This document shows positions 22,195-32,230 of a stretch of DNA of 64,000 nucleotides, in pieces. The stretch is from Hyparrhenia diplandra. Taxonomy: Eukaryota; Streptophyta; Magnoliopsida; Poales; Poaceae. The position numbers and the translations under genes are program-made. The number at the start of each line of letters is the position of its first letter. Within the stretch, counting starts at the first letter, position 1. The stretch is taken from assembly GCA_015847255.1 (NCBI GenBank), contig JADLZK010009398.1:62001-126000 (forward strand), written 5' to 3'. Under the pieces are notes generated by a model that ran no database searches, was not told the DNA's origin, and saw nothing but the letters and a program-made list of their open reading frames with translations.

Positions 22195-23429
22195 TGTTGG
22201 GAATATGGCCTAGAGATAATCATAGAGATGATTGTATCACCTTGTATCCATGATATATTATGTGTTCATGAATATCCATTAAAGACAACTTGTATCGATT
22301 GACAATTATGTGAATTGTTTTGTGAGAATCTTTACTTGTATGGTTATTCTATAATTGTCCTGGTCGGAGTTCATGTGAGGACACACATGAATATTAGATC
22401 AACACACATATTGGTTGATGACTATGTTTCACAAGTCATAGACATGGAGATGTCAAACTAATAGTGTGGGCACATGTATGACATGGGGCTGGATTGACCC
22501 GACATGAGATGTTACTATTATTGTCTCTTTACACATCATGTACGTTATGTCCTTAGACACGAGATTGTCGTATGTACTCAAGATGTGAAACGATCTACTT
22601 AGGGACTATCAAAGCGTTACTCCGTAATTGGGTAGCTATAAAGGTGGTCTTCGGGTTTGTCGGGAAGCATCTTTGTGAGGCATAGTCAATCAAGATGGAA
22701 TTGCCCCTCTCCATGAGAGAGATATCACTGGACCACTCGATTGATTGGATCAAGAAATGCATGGCCGTGCTTGGGTTAAGTGTTAACCCACGAGGTGGAC
22801 CAAATATCGTGTGGCAAGGGAATAACATGTATGTGAATTTGTGGTGGTTTGTCCGATATGATCATTGCGTACACATGGGAGTTGACACGTCTTGCTAGAG
22901 GCCGCTATCGGCTATTGGTCGAGTAGGAGTACTCGGGCCATGTCTATGTGTGCGTGAGCCCATAGGGTCATGCGCTTAAGGGGAAGAAGGCCTAATTCGG
23001 ATATGATCCAATTAGGCGAGGTTTAGGGTTAGTAATGGGCCTCGGCTCGGGGCCCTGTTAGGGACGCCTATATATATGAGGTGGGCGCGGGGCTAGGTTA
23101 AACCACGCCACTTTGGCCGCCGCCGCCCACGCCCCGCCTCTTGCTCCTCGCGGACCTAGCAGTCCGGGGCGCACGCTTCCCCTCCCGTGCGTGTGGGATA
23201 CCTCGGAGGTCTTTGCATACGGAGCACAAGGGCGAGCCCGCGCGTGGAGGGACGGCGTGAGCAACTGCACGGCACTGCTGCTACGGCGCACATCTTCGCC
23301 GAGGGTCGACACTTCCGCTGCACCTGCGCGTCTAGTGGTAATCCCGTGATCTATAACTAGCGATAGATACTTGGTTTATGGGTAGAAAAATTTTGTTTTT
23401 GGCTGGCGTAGCGATCCCATATTCCTTCA
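22195..23429 (+). repeat. 3' LTR of the gag-only copia element
   Basis: It begins TGTTGGGAATATGG straight after the purine tract AAGTGGGAGAT and ends CCATATTCCTTCA, an inverted match of the start. A TATATATA box near 23069-23077 precedes a GC-rich leader. The 5' LTR lies outside the window, so the LTR pair cannot be compared. Confidence 0.75.
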
Positions 23430-23463
23430 AACCGACCGCTAACTACGTAAGCCTATATGCATA

Positions 23464-24658
23464 CTACCTCCATACCTAAAAAGTTTGACGTTTTTGGACA
23501 AGGTTTGGGTCAAACATTGAAAATATAAATCATCATTAAATTTTACATTGTTGAGTTTGCAAATGTGAAACCTATATGAAAGATTTGTCTTGAAAAATAC
23601 TTTCATAAAAGTATAAATATATCGCACAATGCTAAGGTACAAACTTTACCTCCTAGGAGGTAATATTTCAAATCAATCTGAGCCATTGGTTTTTTTCTCA
23701 TTTTATGAATTACTAAATAAACTAAAAAAATCCAGAAAATCAAAAAAAACGTCCGCATCCCCTAATCACGGGGAGCAAGATTCCAGACATGCCGATTATA
23801 TATTTTTATTAAAAAGATGGGAGCGTTAAACAAATCATATTATATAAGCACGTTATTTTTTATTTTGTTATACATCTTAAATTATGGTATGTTGTAATAT
23901 TGGCTAATATAATCAATTTTATCAGTGACATGTTATATGTGCATCAAAACGCTTATCGATCGGATGCAAAAAAAAAACAAAAAAACAAACAAGAAAAACG
24001 TTACCTTCACTAATCACTAATTAACATGATACCGACTCATGTTAGCCAAACTCACCTAGAATGTAAAAGCATGGGCATGCTCACCACACATACACACGCT
24101 AATTAACCATCCTAACCACAGTACACACGCTTGTCAAAAAAAAAAAAAAAAAAACACAGTACACACACAACACACACTCATGGCTTGCCACACACATGTA
24201 AACGTACATACACACATGTACACGGCTCACCATGCACGCACACGACACGCTAGCTAATCATGTACAAGATAATGTGACAATCAAAAGATTTTTATATACA
24301 AAATTATAAAGTAAAAGGATTTATCACACCAATTGGAGATCACAAGATCGAGATCACGCATCGATCAAATCTAAAAAAGATTTCTTTATCTAAAGCTTTC
24401 CTTACTTATCTTATTTTATATGGTAATAAAATAAACAAATATATATTTGAAGTATTACTTTCTAGGATAGGAGGTAATAGTTTGTTGTGACCGTCCGATC
24501 AAAATTAATGAATGGCCCATAGTCATTTGGAGTTACCGCAAGCAAAAGCCAAATATATCACTTTTTGATAAATATTTTTATAATAACTGAAGATAATAGT
24601 TGTGTTTTTGGAGACCGTATCACTGTGCTTAAACGTAATCTTTTACGCATGGAGGGAG
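23464..24658. mobile_element. Stowaway-like MITE interrupted by a 927-bp insertion
   Basis: The left part (23464-23623) and right part (24551-24658) match, in order, a second copy at about 40930-41941. The termini resemble Stowaway ends (CTACCTCCATACC and GCATGGAGGGAG). Confidence 0.6.
23624..24550. mobile_element. Mutator-like non-autonomous element, 927 bp
   Basis: It is flanked by a 9-bp direct repeat AAATATATC (23615-23623 and 24551-24559), the duplication size of Mutator-like elements. The related MITE copy near 41090 has the uninterrupted site. The terminal inverted repeats are weak (GCACAATGCTAAGGTA versus GGCTTTTGCTTGCGGTA). The interior is AT-rich with CA-rich simple sequence (24085-24240) and no gene. 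Confidence 0.5.
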
Positions 24659-24939
24659 CATGTATCGTGCTATTCACACAAGGTAGATATGATTGCGCTC
24701 GATCGAGCGCCTACCGCCAGGCAATAACCGTACCTCCGGAATAATTTTAAAGACGTCTTCTAATAATGTCATCAAACTTTCAATACCCACATGGGTAGGT
24801 ATCCACCCTGACAGAAACCGTTCATAGCGAACTGCCTAGCCTAACACGCACTTCTGTACACCCAGCTGTATCTGCCGGTCCTGTCAAATCTGAAACACTG
24901 TGATCGCTTTAAGTTCAGCGTCAACAACAGCACTGTTTA

Positions 24940-25279
24940 TGTCGAGAGGCCTACTGCACAGATTCATGGAAGCTAGAACCATCCACTCAATACCTTGTTT
25001 TGTAGAGGTAACTCTCATTGCAGCGTGGGAATTATGGAAGGTTAGAAATGACAAAGTCTTTTAGAGAAGGGAACCAAGCTTGCAGCTATGGATGATGAGT
25101 TTCAAGTCCCAATGTCTCCTCCAGTCGGTAAGATTTAAAGTAGATTTAAGATCTTCTTTTTATGTTTGGCTAGATGCCTTCAGTTAAACCCATGTATGTA
25201 TTTCTGTACTCTCTTAAAATTTAAATAAAACCTTTTTACCGTTGGGATCTCCCCACAGTCTTTTTGGTCAAAAAAAAAA
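24940..25279 (+). mobile_element. 5'-truncated L1-type LINE, 3' end only
   Basis: About 340 bp end in a run of A (25271-25279) and are flanked by an imperfect duplication CAACAACAGCACTGTTTA (24922-24939) and CAACAACACTGTTTA (25280-25294). An interrupted reading piece includes WELWKVRNDKVF, like the C-terminal zf-RVT region of plant LINE reverse transcriptases. The 3' untranslated tail follows. The 5' end is missing, as is usual for LINE copies. Confidence 0.6.
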
Positions 25280-25297
25280 CAACAACACTGTTTAGCA

Positions 25298-25305
25298 CCT
25301 GGTGG
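25298..25305. repeat. Target-site duplication CCTGGTGG, left copy
   Basis: This exact 8-bp match to 26012-26019 is the duplication length of hAT transposase. Confidence 0.88.
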
Positions 25306-26011
25306 TAGCCCTGTGCATGTGTGGGTATACACGGTTCTCACAGATTTTTAACCTATCCATGAAAGAAGTTGTCAGATGGGTATGAACTGGGTGGATTAGA
25401 TGGATTGATGGGTCGACCTGTTACTACGTTCACGGCGTCATTCACGGAGGTGATCTTCGTGTTCCTGGGGTCAGTGGAGCGGTTCAGCGCCCACCTGTCG
25501 GCGTGCGCGTACGACCCGTCGCGGCCGGCCGGCGCTGGCGAACGCGGCGTTCAGCGCGGTCACGTTCCTGCTGGGCGCCGCGACGTCCGTGCTGTCAGGT
25601 TACCTGGGCATGCGCGTGGGGACGTTCGCCAACGCGCACACAGCGCTGGAGGCACGCCACGACGTGGGCCGCGCCTTGGCTGCCGCGTTCCGGTCGGGCG
25701 CCGCCATGGGGTTCCTCCTCGCCTCCAGCGCGCTGCTCGTGCTCTATGCCGCCGTCAACCTCTTCGGCATCTACTACGGCGGCGACTGGGGCGGCTCCTC
25801 CGTCGCCCTGTTCAGCTGCGTCTGCGGCATCATCTACACCGAGGCCGATGACGTCAGCGCCGACCTCGTATCCCACACGTCTTGACAAAACAAAGAAACA
25901 ACCCATGGGTCTCATGGATCAAACCCATATCCACCCAATCCATGTATAATTCCTTTCCACGGTTTGGGTGGGTATAAAACGGGTGGATTTCATAATCCGT
26001 GCACAGGCCTA
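25306..26011. mobile_element. Non-autonomous hAT element carrying a gene fragment
   Basis: The 12-bp terminal inverted repeats are TAGCCCTGTGCA (25306-25317) and TGCACAGGCCTA (26000-26011), with one mismatch. An exact 8-bp CCTGGTGG duplication lies outside them. Subterminal GGGTGGAT/ATCCACCC-type words occur on both sides. The interior has no transposase. It carries a GC-rich piece of a vacuolar H+-pyrophosphatase gene, so the element is a hAT counterpart of a Pack-MULE. Confidence 0.85.
25430..25885 (+). pseudogene. Vacuolar H+-pyrophosphatase fragment (membrane segments near the N-terminal third)
   Basis: V-PPase pumps protons into the vacuole using pyrophosphate and has about 760 residues and 16 membrane helices. 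About 150 residues are seen here. The first part is in one frame (EVIFVFLGSVERFS). A shift near 25530 follows, then LANAAFSAVTFLLGAATSVL, YLGMRVGTFANAHTALEARH, AFRSGAAMGFLLASSALLVL and YAAVNLFGIYYGGDW. A dozen or so residues normally present are then missing before GGSSVALFSCVCGIIYTEAD and VSADL. The frame ends in HTS and a stop exactly where the family's pyrophosphate-binding lysine and glutamate should follow, so it cannot be active. It lies wholly inside the hAT element. Identification rests on remembered family sequence. Confidence 0.75.
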
Positions 26012-26019
26012 CCTGGTGG
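26012..26019. repeat. Target-site duplication CCTGGTGG, right copy
   Basis: This is the exact partner of 25298-25305. Confidence 0.88.
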
Positions 26020-26103
26020 TGTCCCCGTGAGCTCTTCGGCCCACGGCGCTGCACGGAACTCCTCCTTGGACAGCGCGGCGGTAAACAGCTCGACAAAGCT
26101 CAT
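26012..26103 (-). pseudogene. Unrecognised 31-codon coding-like fragment
   Basis: The minus-strand frame from the ATG at 26103 reads MSFVELFTAALSKEEF, then RAAPWAEELTGTPPG. It has gene-like GC-rich third positions and an amphipathic helix pattern. The hAT element, and beyond it the LINE, interrupt the sequence. Removing both leads to a stop within a few codons. I do not recognise the family. It could be a remnant first or last exon of a resident gene. Confidence 0.3.
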
Positions 26104-26116
26104 TTCTTCCGGAATT

Positions 26117-26353
26117 GGGCCTTGTTTATACACTGTAGCACGTTTCGTTTGTTTGTAGTAAATATTATCCATGGGGTAACTAGACTCAAAAGAATCGTCT
26201 CGCAATGTACATCTAAACGGTGTAATTAGTTATTTTTTTACCTACATTTCATACTCCGAACATATGTCTATTGGTGTATTTAATGTAATGTGATGGAGAG
26301 AGTGGAAAAACTTGGAAGTTGGGTTAGAAATTTTAGCCATCTAAACAAGGCCC
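26117..26353. mobile_element. MITE with GGGCCTTGTTTA terminal inverted repeats
   Basis: The perfect 12-bp inverted termini are GGGCCTTGTTTA (26117-26128) and TAAACAAGGCCC (26342-26353). The interior (CGTTTGTTTGTAGTAAATAT, then AAAAGAATCGTCTCGCAATG) recurs in degraded form near 33500-33690 and 40405-40644. No clear target duplication is seen. Confidence 0.7.
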
Positions 26354-26695
26354 TAGTCGTGGATCCACATGGTGTACGCCATCGCCTTAGAGCAACTCCA
26401 ATGGAGACTCTTAAATTGAGCCCTCAAAGTTTAATTTGTATGCCACGGTATAAAAAGTTGGGGCCCAAATTAAGTCCAAACTCCAGTGTGAAAACAGGAT
26501 AGGACCCAATTCGGCGCCCCACCTGCCCCGCAGTTCTTGGTGCCGTCAGACGCCGTTCTTGCCCTCCCGAGCCACCGGCCGCCCGTGCTTGCTCCCTCCC
26601 CTGCTACACCGCCGCCGTTGCCCGCTGCCATTCTCTCCACCGCCGCCAATGTTGCAGCAACCATTCGAGAAGACGAGATGTAGATAAGAGGTAAG
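26354..26695. other. Intergenic stretch with partial MITE-like sequence
   Basis: AGAGCAACTCCAATGGAGA near 26391 resembles a Tourist/Harbinger terminus. The rest is GC-rich without a recognisable gene. Confidence 0.4.
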
Positions 26696-27985
26696 TGAAA
26701 GTGCAATCAACCTCTAATGTGGGTTTTGGCGTTGATGACAATCTAACTAGAGGACTAATGAGATTTATTGAGATGACAAGCAGGTAATAAGCAAGGAGGA
26801 TATTGCAAACCTAAAAGAGGAGCACCCCAATTCGTTTTGCAGGTGGTACATCAAGCAAAGGAGGTTTACATTCATTTTACATTTTGAATTTGAGTATAGG
26901 ACACGCCGTACTATTAAGAGGGAATAGAACCACTATGTCAAAGCGTGCAACCAAGTGCTTAATTCTTCACCACTTAACCTCCGGCTCCTAGCTAGTCAGT
27001 GCTCAAACCTGTTCTTTTTCCTTGCTGACTTAGCTTGAGCGGCAGTGCCGCTCAGGGGGAGCGGCGAGTGCCGCTTCGATTATGTGCGGATTGCCGCTCA
27101 TAATCCGACCGTAGTGTTTGAGAGGTATAAATATCTTTCCCTTTCTACCCCCAACGGTCACCTCGTCCCCTACCTCCGCCCATTCGACAAAAACTCACCT
27201 AAGTGCTCATCCCCTTCCTCCATTGTTGCTCTCACTCCTCTCAAGCTTCCCATTGATTTCCACCATCAATCCTTGAGAGAAAAGGTAGTAAACTTCGATT
27301 GGAAGGGTGCTCCACCGATCTTCATCATTTTAGAAGCACTTGGTTCGCACTTTGGCCGGAGGTTGTGGTCTTTTGCTCTTGGAGCTTGCTCCTAGCCGGC
27401 TAGTGCATCGCCCTTGAGCCTGCCAACTTGTGTGGCAGCCTAGGGAGGTTTGTAACCCTCTTGTAACTAATATAATCACCCCACATCTCTAGGATTCGGT
27501 TTCTAGACTTGTGAGCGAGGCAAAGAGGCAAACCTTAGTGGTGAGCTCATTCCTTTATGGAACTTCAAGAACGTGGACTTAGGCAAGCCTTTGTGGTGAG
27601 CTGAACCACGGGATAAATCATTGTGTCACCGTGTGCTTGCTTGTCCTTCATTTCATATACTTTGTTATTGTTGAGGAGATTTTAGGGTTGGAGGTCGATC
27701 TACTTTGTGGCTTGTGATTTACTTGTTCAAGCACTTGATCTGTAATCTCTACCCTTCCGGGAAGGTAAGGAACTTAAGCGATTTAATTTCGTTGGGTAGA
27801 TTTTTGAGCGTGGGCTGACTTTTTTCGGTGCGGCGGTGCCGCTCATCGGAGCAAAGAAGGACGCTTGTAGCGGCGGTGCCGCTTTGTCCGAGTGGCGCGT
27901 GCCGCTCCGACGGGACCGGGTCGAGTTTTTGGATAATTTTTGAGACAAGCCTATTCACCCCCTCTAGGTGTCCAGCGATCTTACA
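26696..27985 (+). repeat. 5' LTR of SIRE-type copia element 1
   Basis: It starts TGAAAGTGCAATC and ends GATCTTACA two bases before the primer-binding site. A TATAAATA box at about 27126-27133 follows a cluster of GAGCGGCANTGCCGCTC motifs (27036-27102). A second cluster of the same motif lies at 27830-27915 near the LTR end. Confidence 0.75.
27036..27102 (+). promoter_or_regulatory. Palindrome-like motif cluster upstream of the LTR TATA box
   Basis: GAGCGGCAGTGCCGCTC, GAGCGGCGAGTGCCGCTT and GCGGATTGCCGCTC follow each other within about 70 bp and end about 25 bp before the TATA box. The inverted GCGGCA/TGCCGC form suggests a protein-binding site, but function is inference. Confidence 0.45.
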
Positions 27986-27987
27986 AG

Positions 27988-27999
27988 TGGTATCGGAGC
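27988..27999 (+). other. Primer-binding site of SIRE-type element 1
   Basis: TGGTATCGGAGC closely matches the complement of the initiator tRNA-Met 3' end used by plant copia elements. Confidence 0.8.
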
Positions 28000-28034
28000 T
28001 AGTTTACTTCGTAAAGCGCTTCACCGCGTGAAGT

Positions 28035-29975
28035 ATGGAAACCGGAGGAGGATCGGCTCAAGGAGGAGCCGGGGTCGAAAGCGAGAATGTCGCCATTCAC
28101 GCCAAGCCGACAGCATCAAGAACGAGCACTCCTCTTCATCTCTCGGCGTGCAAACCACCGATCCAAAGAGAAGAGAAGCAAGGAGGAAAAGAAAAAGAAG
28201 AAAGCTACCAAGGAAGCAAGAAGAGCCGAGCGTGAATGCAGACCAAGAAGCTAGAAGAAGATGCAAGCATGCAGCTCATTGAGAAGCTTAAAAGAAAAGA
28301 TGAGAGAGAAAGAATTAGAGAAGAAAGACTCAAGAGAAGAGAAGAAAGAAACAAGAAAGTGGTGGAACTTGATGCTCAATCAAGTGAGCTATCAAGTAAC
28401 TCCGATGATGGTGATGATGATGAGTCATACGTGTCCAAGATCAAGAAAAAATGAGAAGAAGAAGGATGAAGGTAGCTCCAACAACAAGAAATTTGCCGCC
28501 ATATCCTTTAATTATTCTTGTTATTTGACTAACCGTGATAAGAAGTCTTTCATTAACGTGCCCACCCGGCAAGTTACCCCGTTTTGATGGACTAACTTTG
28601 CCAAGTGGAAGCATTTGATGAGAGCCTATCTTATTGCTCTTTACCCCCGGTCTTTGGAAAATTGTGTGTAGTGGCTTCCAACCACCGTGAACCCCGAAGC
28701 ACCAACAAATGAAGAGCTACTCATGATTCACCTCAACGCGCAAGCCACAAGCATACTCTTGAGCTCTCTAGATGGCAATGAATACAATATAAAGTGATGA
28801 ATGTTGATGTGGCCAAGCAAATTTGGGACACTTTGCACATTGCACATGAAGGTGTTGACAAAGTGAGAAAGGCAAAGATTGACTTGTTGAAGGCCAAGCT
28901 CAACCGGTTTGTGATTGTTGAAGGAGAAGGTGCACAAGAGATGTTTGACCGGTTGATGGTTCTAGTTGGGAAGATTAGAGAATACGGAGATGAAGAGCTT
29001 GATGATCACAAGGTGGTGAAGGTCATGCTAGAAGCCTATGCACCAAGAAATGAGACCGTAGTCACCTTGATAAGAGACAAAAAGAAGTTTGAGCACTTCA
29101 CTCCTAATGATGTGCTTGGATGGTTGCTCACTTTTGATATGCAAAGAGAAGAGGCAAATGAGAGAAAAAGACTTGGTGAGTTGCAAGCAAAGTTGGATGG
29201 CATCAAGATCAAAGTGGTTGTTCTCAAAGCAAGCAAGACAAGCAAGCCAAGCACCTCCAACAAGAACAAGGGCAGCAAGCAATCAACCTCAAGTCAAGCC
29301 AAAGAAATGAAGAAAATGCAAGAACACATTGATTCAACCTCGTCCTCAAGTGATGATGAAGATGAAGGAGGCAAGGACATTAATGACATGGCTCTATTCA
29401 TCAAGAAATATCACAAGGGATTGAAGAGAAATGGCTATAAGGTTGTGCAAAGGAGGTTACCGAACAAGAAGAAGAGAACGTGCTACAATTGTGGTAGCAC
29501 CGAGCACTTTGTTGCGGATTGTCCACATGAGAACAAGAACAACAAATACAAGAAGGACAACTCCAACAATGACAAGAGGCAAGATTACAAGAGAAAGGGC
29601 AAGAACATGGGAGAAGCACATATTGGGCATGAGTGGGATTCAACAAAAGAGTCAAGTGAGGAGGATATGAAGATGGCAACATTTGCTATGCAAGAGCCAA
29701 CCTCCACACCAAAGCTCTTTTCCAAAATGTCCGATGATGATGACGACTCCTCCCCTCACATTTGTCTTATGGCAAACTGTGAGAAGGTACAACCTGAACC
29801 TAAAGCCTCTCCAACACTTAGTGATGAATCTAGTGATCCTAGTGATAGCTCAAGTGATGATGGGTCTAGTGATGAAGAATATGTGACTTTAACAAAGAAC
29901 CTAGATCCAAAGACCAAAATGTTTATCACTAAGATGATGGAGGATTTAGAGTGTCCAAGCCGAATTAACAACTAG
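28035..29975 (+). pseudogene. Gag of SIRE-type element 1, broken
   Basis: The start is likely the ATG at 28035. A lysine- and glutamate-rich N-terminal stretch is followed, through frame changes, by a conserved region (LPRFDGLTFAKW near 28580) interrupted by stops. The longest open piece (28794-29975) runs from VAKQIWDTLHIAHEG and REYGDEELDDHKVV to a CCHC zinc knuckle CYNCGSTEHFVADC (about 29480-29521), then a serine- and aspartate-rich tail. Gag would form the particle and the knuckle would bind RNA. Stops and frame shifts before 28794 rule out a complete protein. Confidence 0.8.
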
Positions 29976-30945
29976 AGAAAGTGAACTCACTAGACTTGAA
30001 AAACTCTATGTTGATAATAAGGACGCTCTTGTGCTTGGAAGAAGCGAGGTGGCCTCCCTACAAAAGAACCTTGCTAGGAAAAGGGGACCATGCTCTCACA
30101 AAGAAAGCCACTATTACCCTCAATGAAAAGTATTGTGACTTACAAGAAAAGCACAAAGAACTTGAGGGGAAATATAGCCTTCTTTGGGAGAGCAACTCAC
30201 ATCTCTCATCCACAAAGGATAGCTCTAAAGGATGACTCTACTCCCCTCCACAAGCAGTGGATGTGGTAAATGTTTCAAGTTAGATTTGAAGAATCATGCC
30301 ACAAATCTTGCAAACATGGAAACAATGAAGAAGGAGATTGCTAGGCTCAACACTTTGGTTGGCAAGGAAAAGCAAAGTGTGAAGAAGTTGATAAGTGGCA
30401 AAGAAACACAATCAACGAGGCCACAATATATTGATGGAAGAAATCCTAGAATCAAGGATGTGCTAGGTCACACAAGAGGAGCCAAGACAAATGGAAGAAA
30501 GATGATAAATGGCTATGAGTGTGTTCAGTTCTCCGAGCAAAGGAAAGGTTGGTATAGATATGCCTGACAGTGACGGCTACAAATGGGCCCCAGCTCGAAA
30601 GGTGGGCGGCAAAGTGCAGCCGCCCTAAGTAAGGGAAGGCAACCTCATTTTCCTCTGTCTAGAAACAGCCCACAAAGAAGGTTGTTCAGGGCAAAACAGG
30701 TTGTGAAGAAGCGCAAAAAAAAATATTTTGGGCCAACCCAAATAGATATGCATACCACCCAAAGGCTCAATCAACAAGACAAAGTTTGAGTTCTTGCTTT
30801 GTACTTGAAGAACAACAGAAGAGGGAGGTTTTTGCTAAATATGTTGGCAAAGATAGAAATGTCTATTTGCATACTTCAATTTGGGTTCCCAAAATTCTTG
30901 TAACTAACATGAAAGGTCCCAAGGAGCTTGGGGGCCTAAACTTGT
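29976..30945 (+). pseudogene. Gag-pol spacer of SIRE-type element 1, broken
   Basis: The pieces encode a coiled-coil-like segment (EKYCDLQEKHKELEGKYSLL near 30125-30180) and a lysine-rich stretch, in several frames with stops. Such a spacer between zinc knuckle and protease is normal in long-gag SIRE-type elements. Confidence 0.5.
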
Positions 30946-30960
30946 GAACTAAACTGCATT

Positions 30961-31209
30961 TTGCACGCATACTCCTCCGGTGGATCAAGTTGGGTGCTTG
31001 ATAGTGGATGTACAAATCATATGACCGGAGAAAGGAGTATGTTTTCATCATACTCCCCTAATACCGATACAAATGACAACATACGGTTTGGAGATGACTC
31101 CAAAGGGGGTGTGATTGGTCCTGGTAAAGTTGCTATCACTACCGAACATACTATATCCGATGTCTTACATGTTGAATCCCTAGGATACAATTTGTTGTCG
31201 GTTTCATAA
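30961..31209 (+). pseudogene. Protease of SIRE-type element 1
   Basis: The aspartic-protease signature WVLDSGCTNHMTG is intact near 30990-31030, followed by GDDSKGGVIGPGKVAI and the usual LGYNLLSVS end. A stop (TAA) follows where the frame should continue into integrase. Confidence 0.75.
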
Positions 31210-32230
31210 CTTTGTGGGAAAGGCTACAATTGTCTCTTTACGGATGTTGGTGTGGAAGCCTTTAGTAGGGAGGATTCCTCTATTGTCTTTATGGGCAAAC
31301 TCAAGAATAAGCTTTACTTAGTTGATTTCAACAAAAGTGAAACTAAGCTTGAGACTTGTCTTATGGCAAAATCTAGCATGGGTTGGCTTTGGCATCGCCG
31401 ACTAGCTCATGTTGGGATGAGGAACTTGGCCAAACTACAAAAGGACAACCACATCATTGGACTAACAAACATTGATTTTGACAAAGACAGGATTTGTAGC
31501 GCTTGCCCAAGCCAGAAAGCAAGTAGGTGTACCTCACCCACCAAAGAGCATCATGACCACTACTCAACCATTGGAGTTGATACATATGGATCTCTTTGGA
31601 CCGGTTGCCTACCTTAGCATCAGGGTAATAAGTATGGACTTGTTATTGTTGATGATTATTCCCGCTTCACTTGGGTATTCTTTATCTTTGATAAGTTTTA
31701 GGTACAAGAGAAGGTGAAAACCTTCATTAGAAGGACACAAAGAGAATTCGGTCTTCCAATCAAGAAAGTATGAAGTGACAATGAAAGCGAGTTCAAGAAC
31801 ACTCAAGTTGAGGAATTCCTTGATGAAGAGGGCATCAAACATGAGTTTTCGGTTCCATACACCCCTTAACAAAATGGAGTAGTAGAGAGGAAAAATAGAA
31901 CACTCATTGACATGGCAAGAACAATGCTAGATGAATACAAGACTTCAGACATCTTTTTGTGTCAAGCTATCAACACCACTTGTCATGCAATCAACCGTCT
32001 CTACCTCCACAAGAAACTCAAGAAGATTTCATATGAGCTACTAACCAGTAACAAACGGAAGTCATCTTACTTTAGGGTGTTTGGGTGCAAGTGTTTCATT
32101 CTCAACAAGAAGCCCCAAACCTCTAAGTTTGCTCCTAAAGTTGATGAAGGTTTTCTTCTTGGTTATGGATCAAATGAGCATGCCTATCGTGTCTTCAACA
32201 AAACCACAAGAGGGTTGAAGTCACTATAGA
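31210..32230 (+). pseudogene. Integrase of SIRE-type element 1, broken
   Basis: The GAG-pre-integrase part shows MGWLWHRRLAHVGMRNLAKL and CSAC, an HHCC zinc site. The core's first aspartate appears in LIHMDLFGP, then frame changes at 31610 and stops near 31770 and 31868. The C-terminal core is recovered in 31912-32229 (ARTMLDEYKTSDIFLCQAIN, YFRVFGCKCFILNK). Confidence 0.75.

Noticed and set aside
25503..25949. 148-codon plus and 106-codon minus frames over the V-PPase piece
   Set aside because: Shadow frames. The V-PPase match is in the 25589-25885 frame.
29028..29682. Minus-strand frames over SIRE element 1 gag
   Set aside because: They are antisense of a lysine- and serine-rich gag and have no support.
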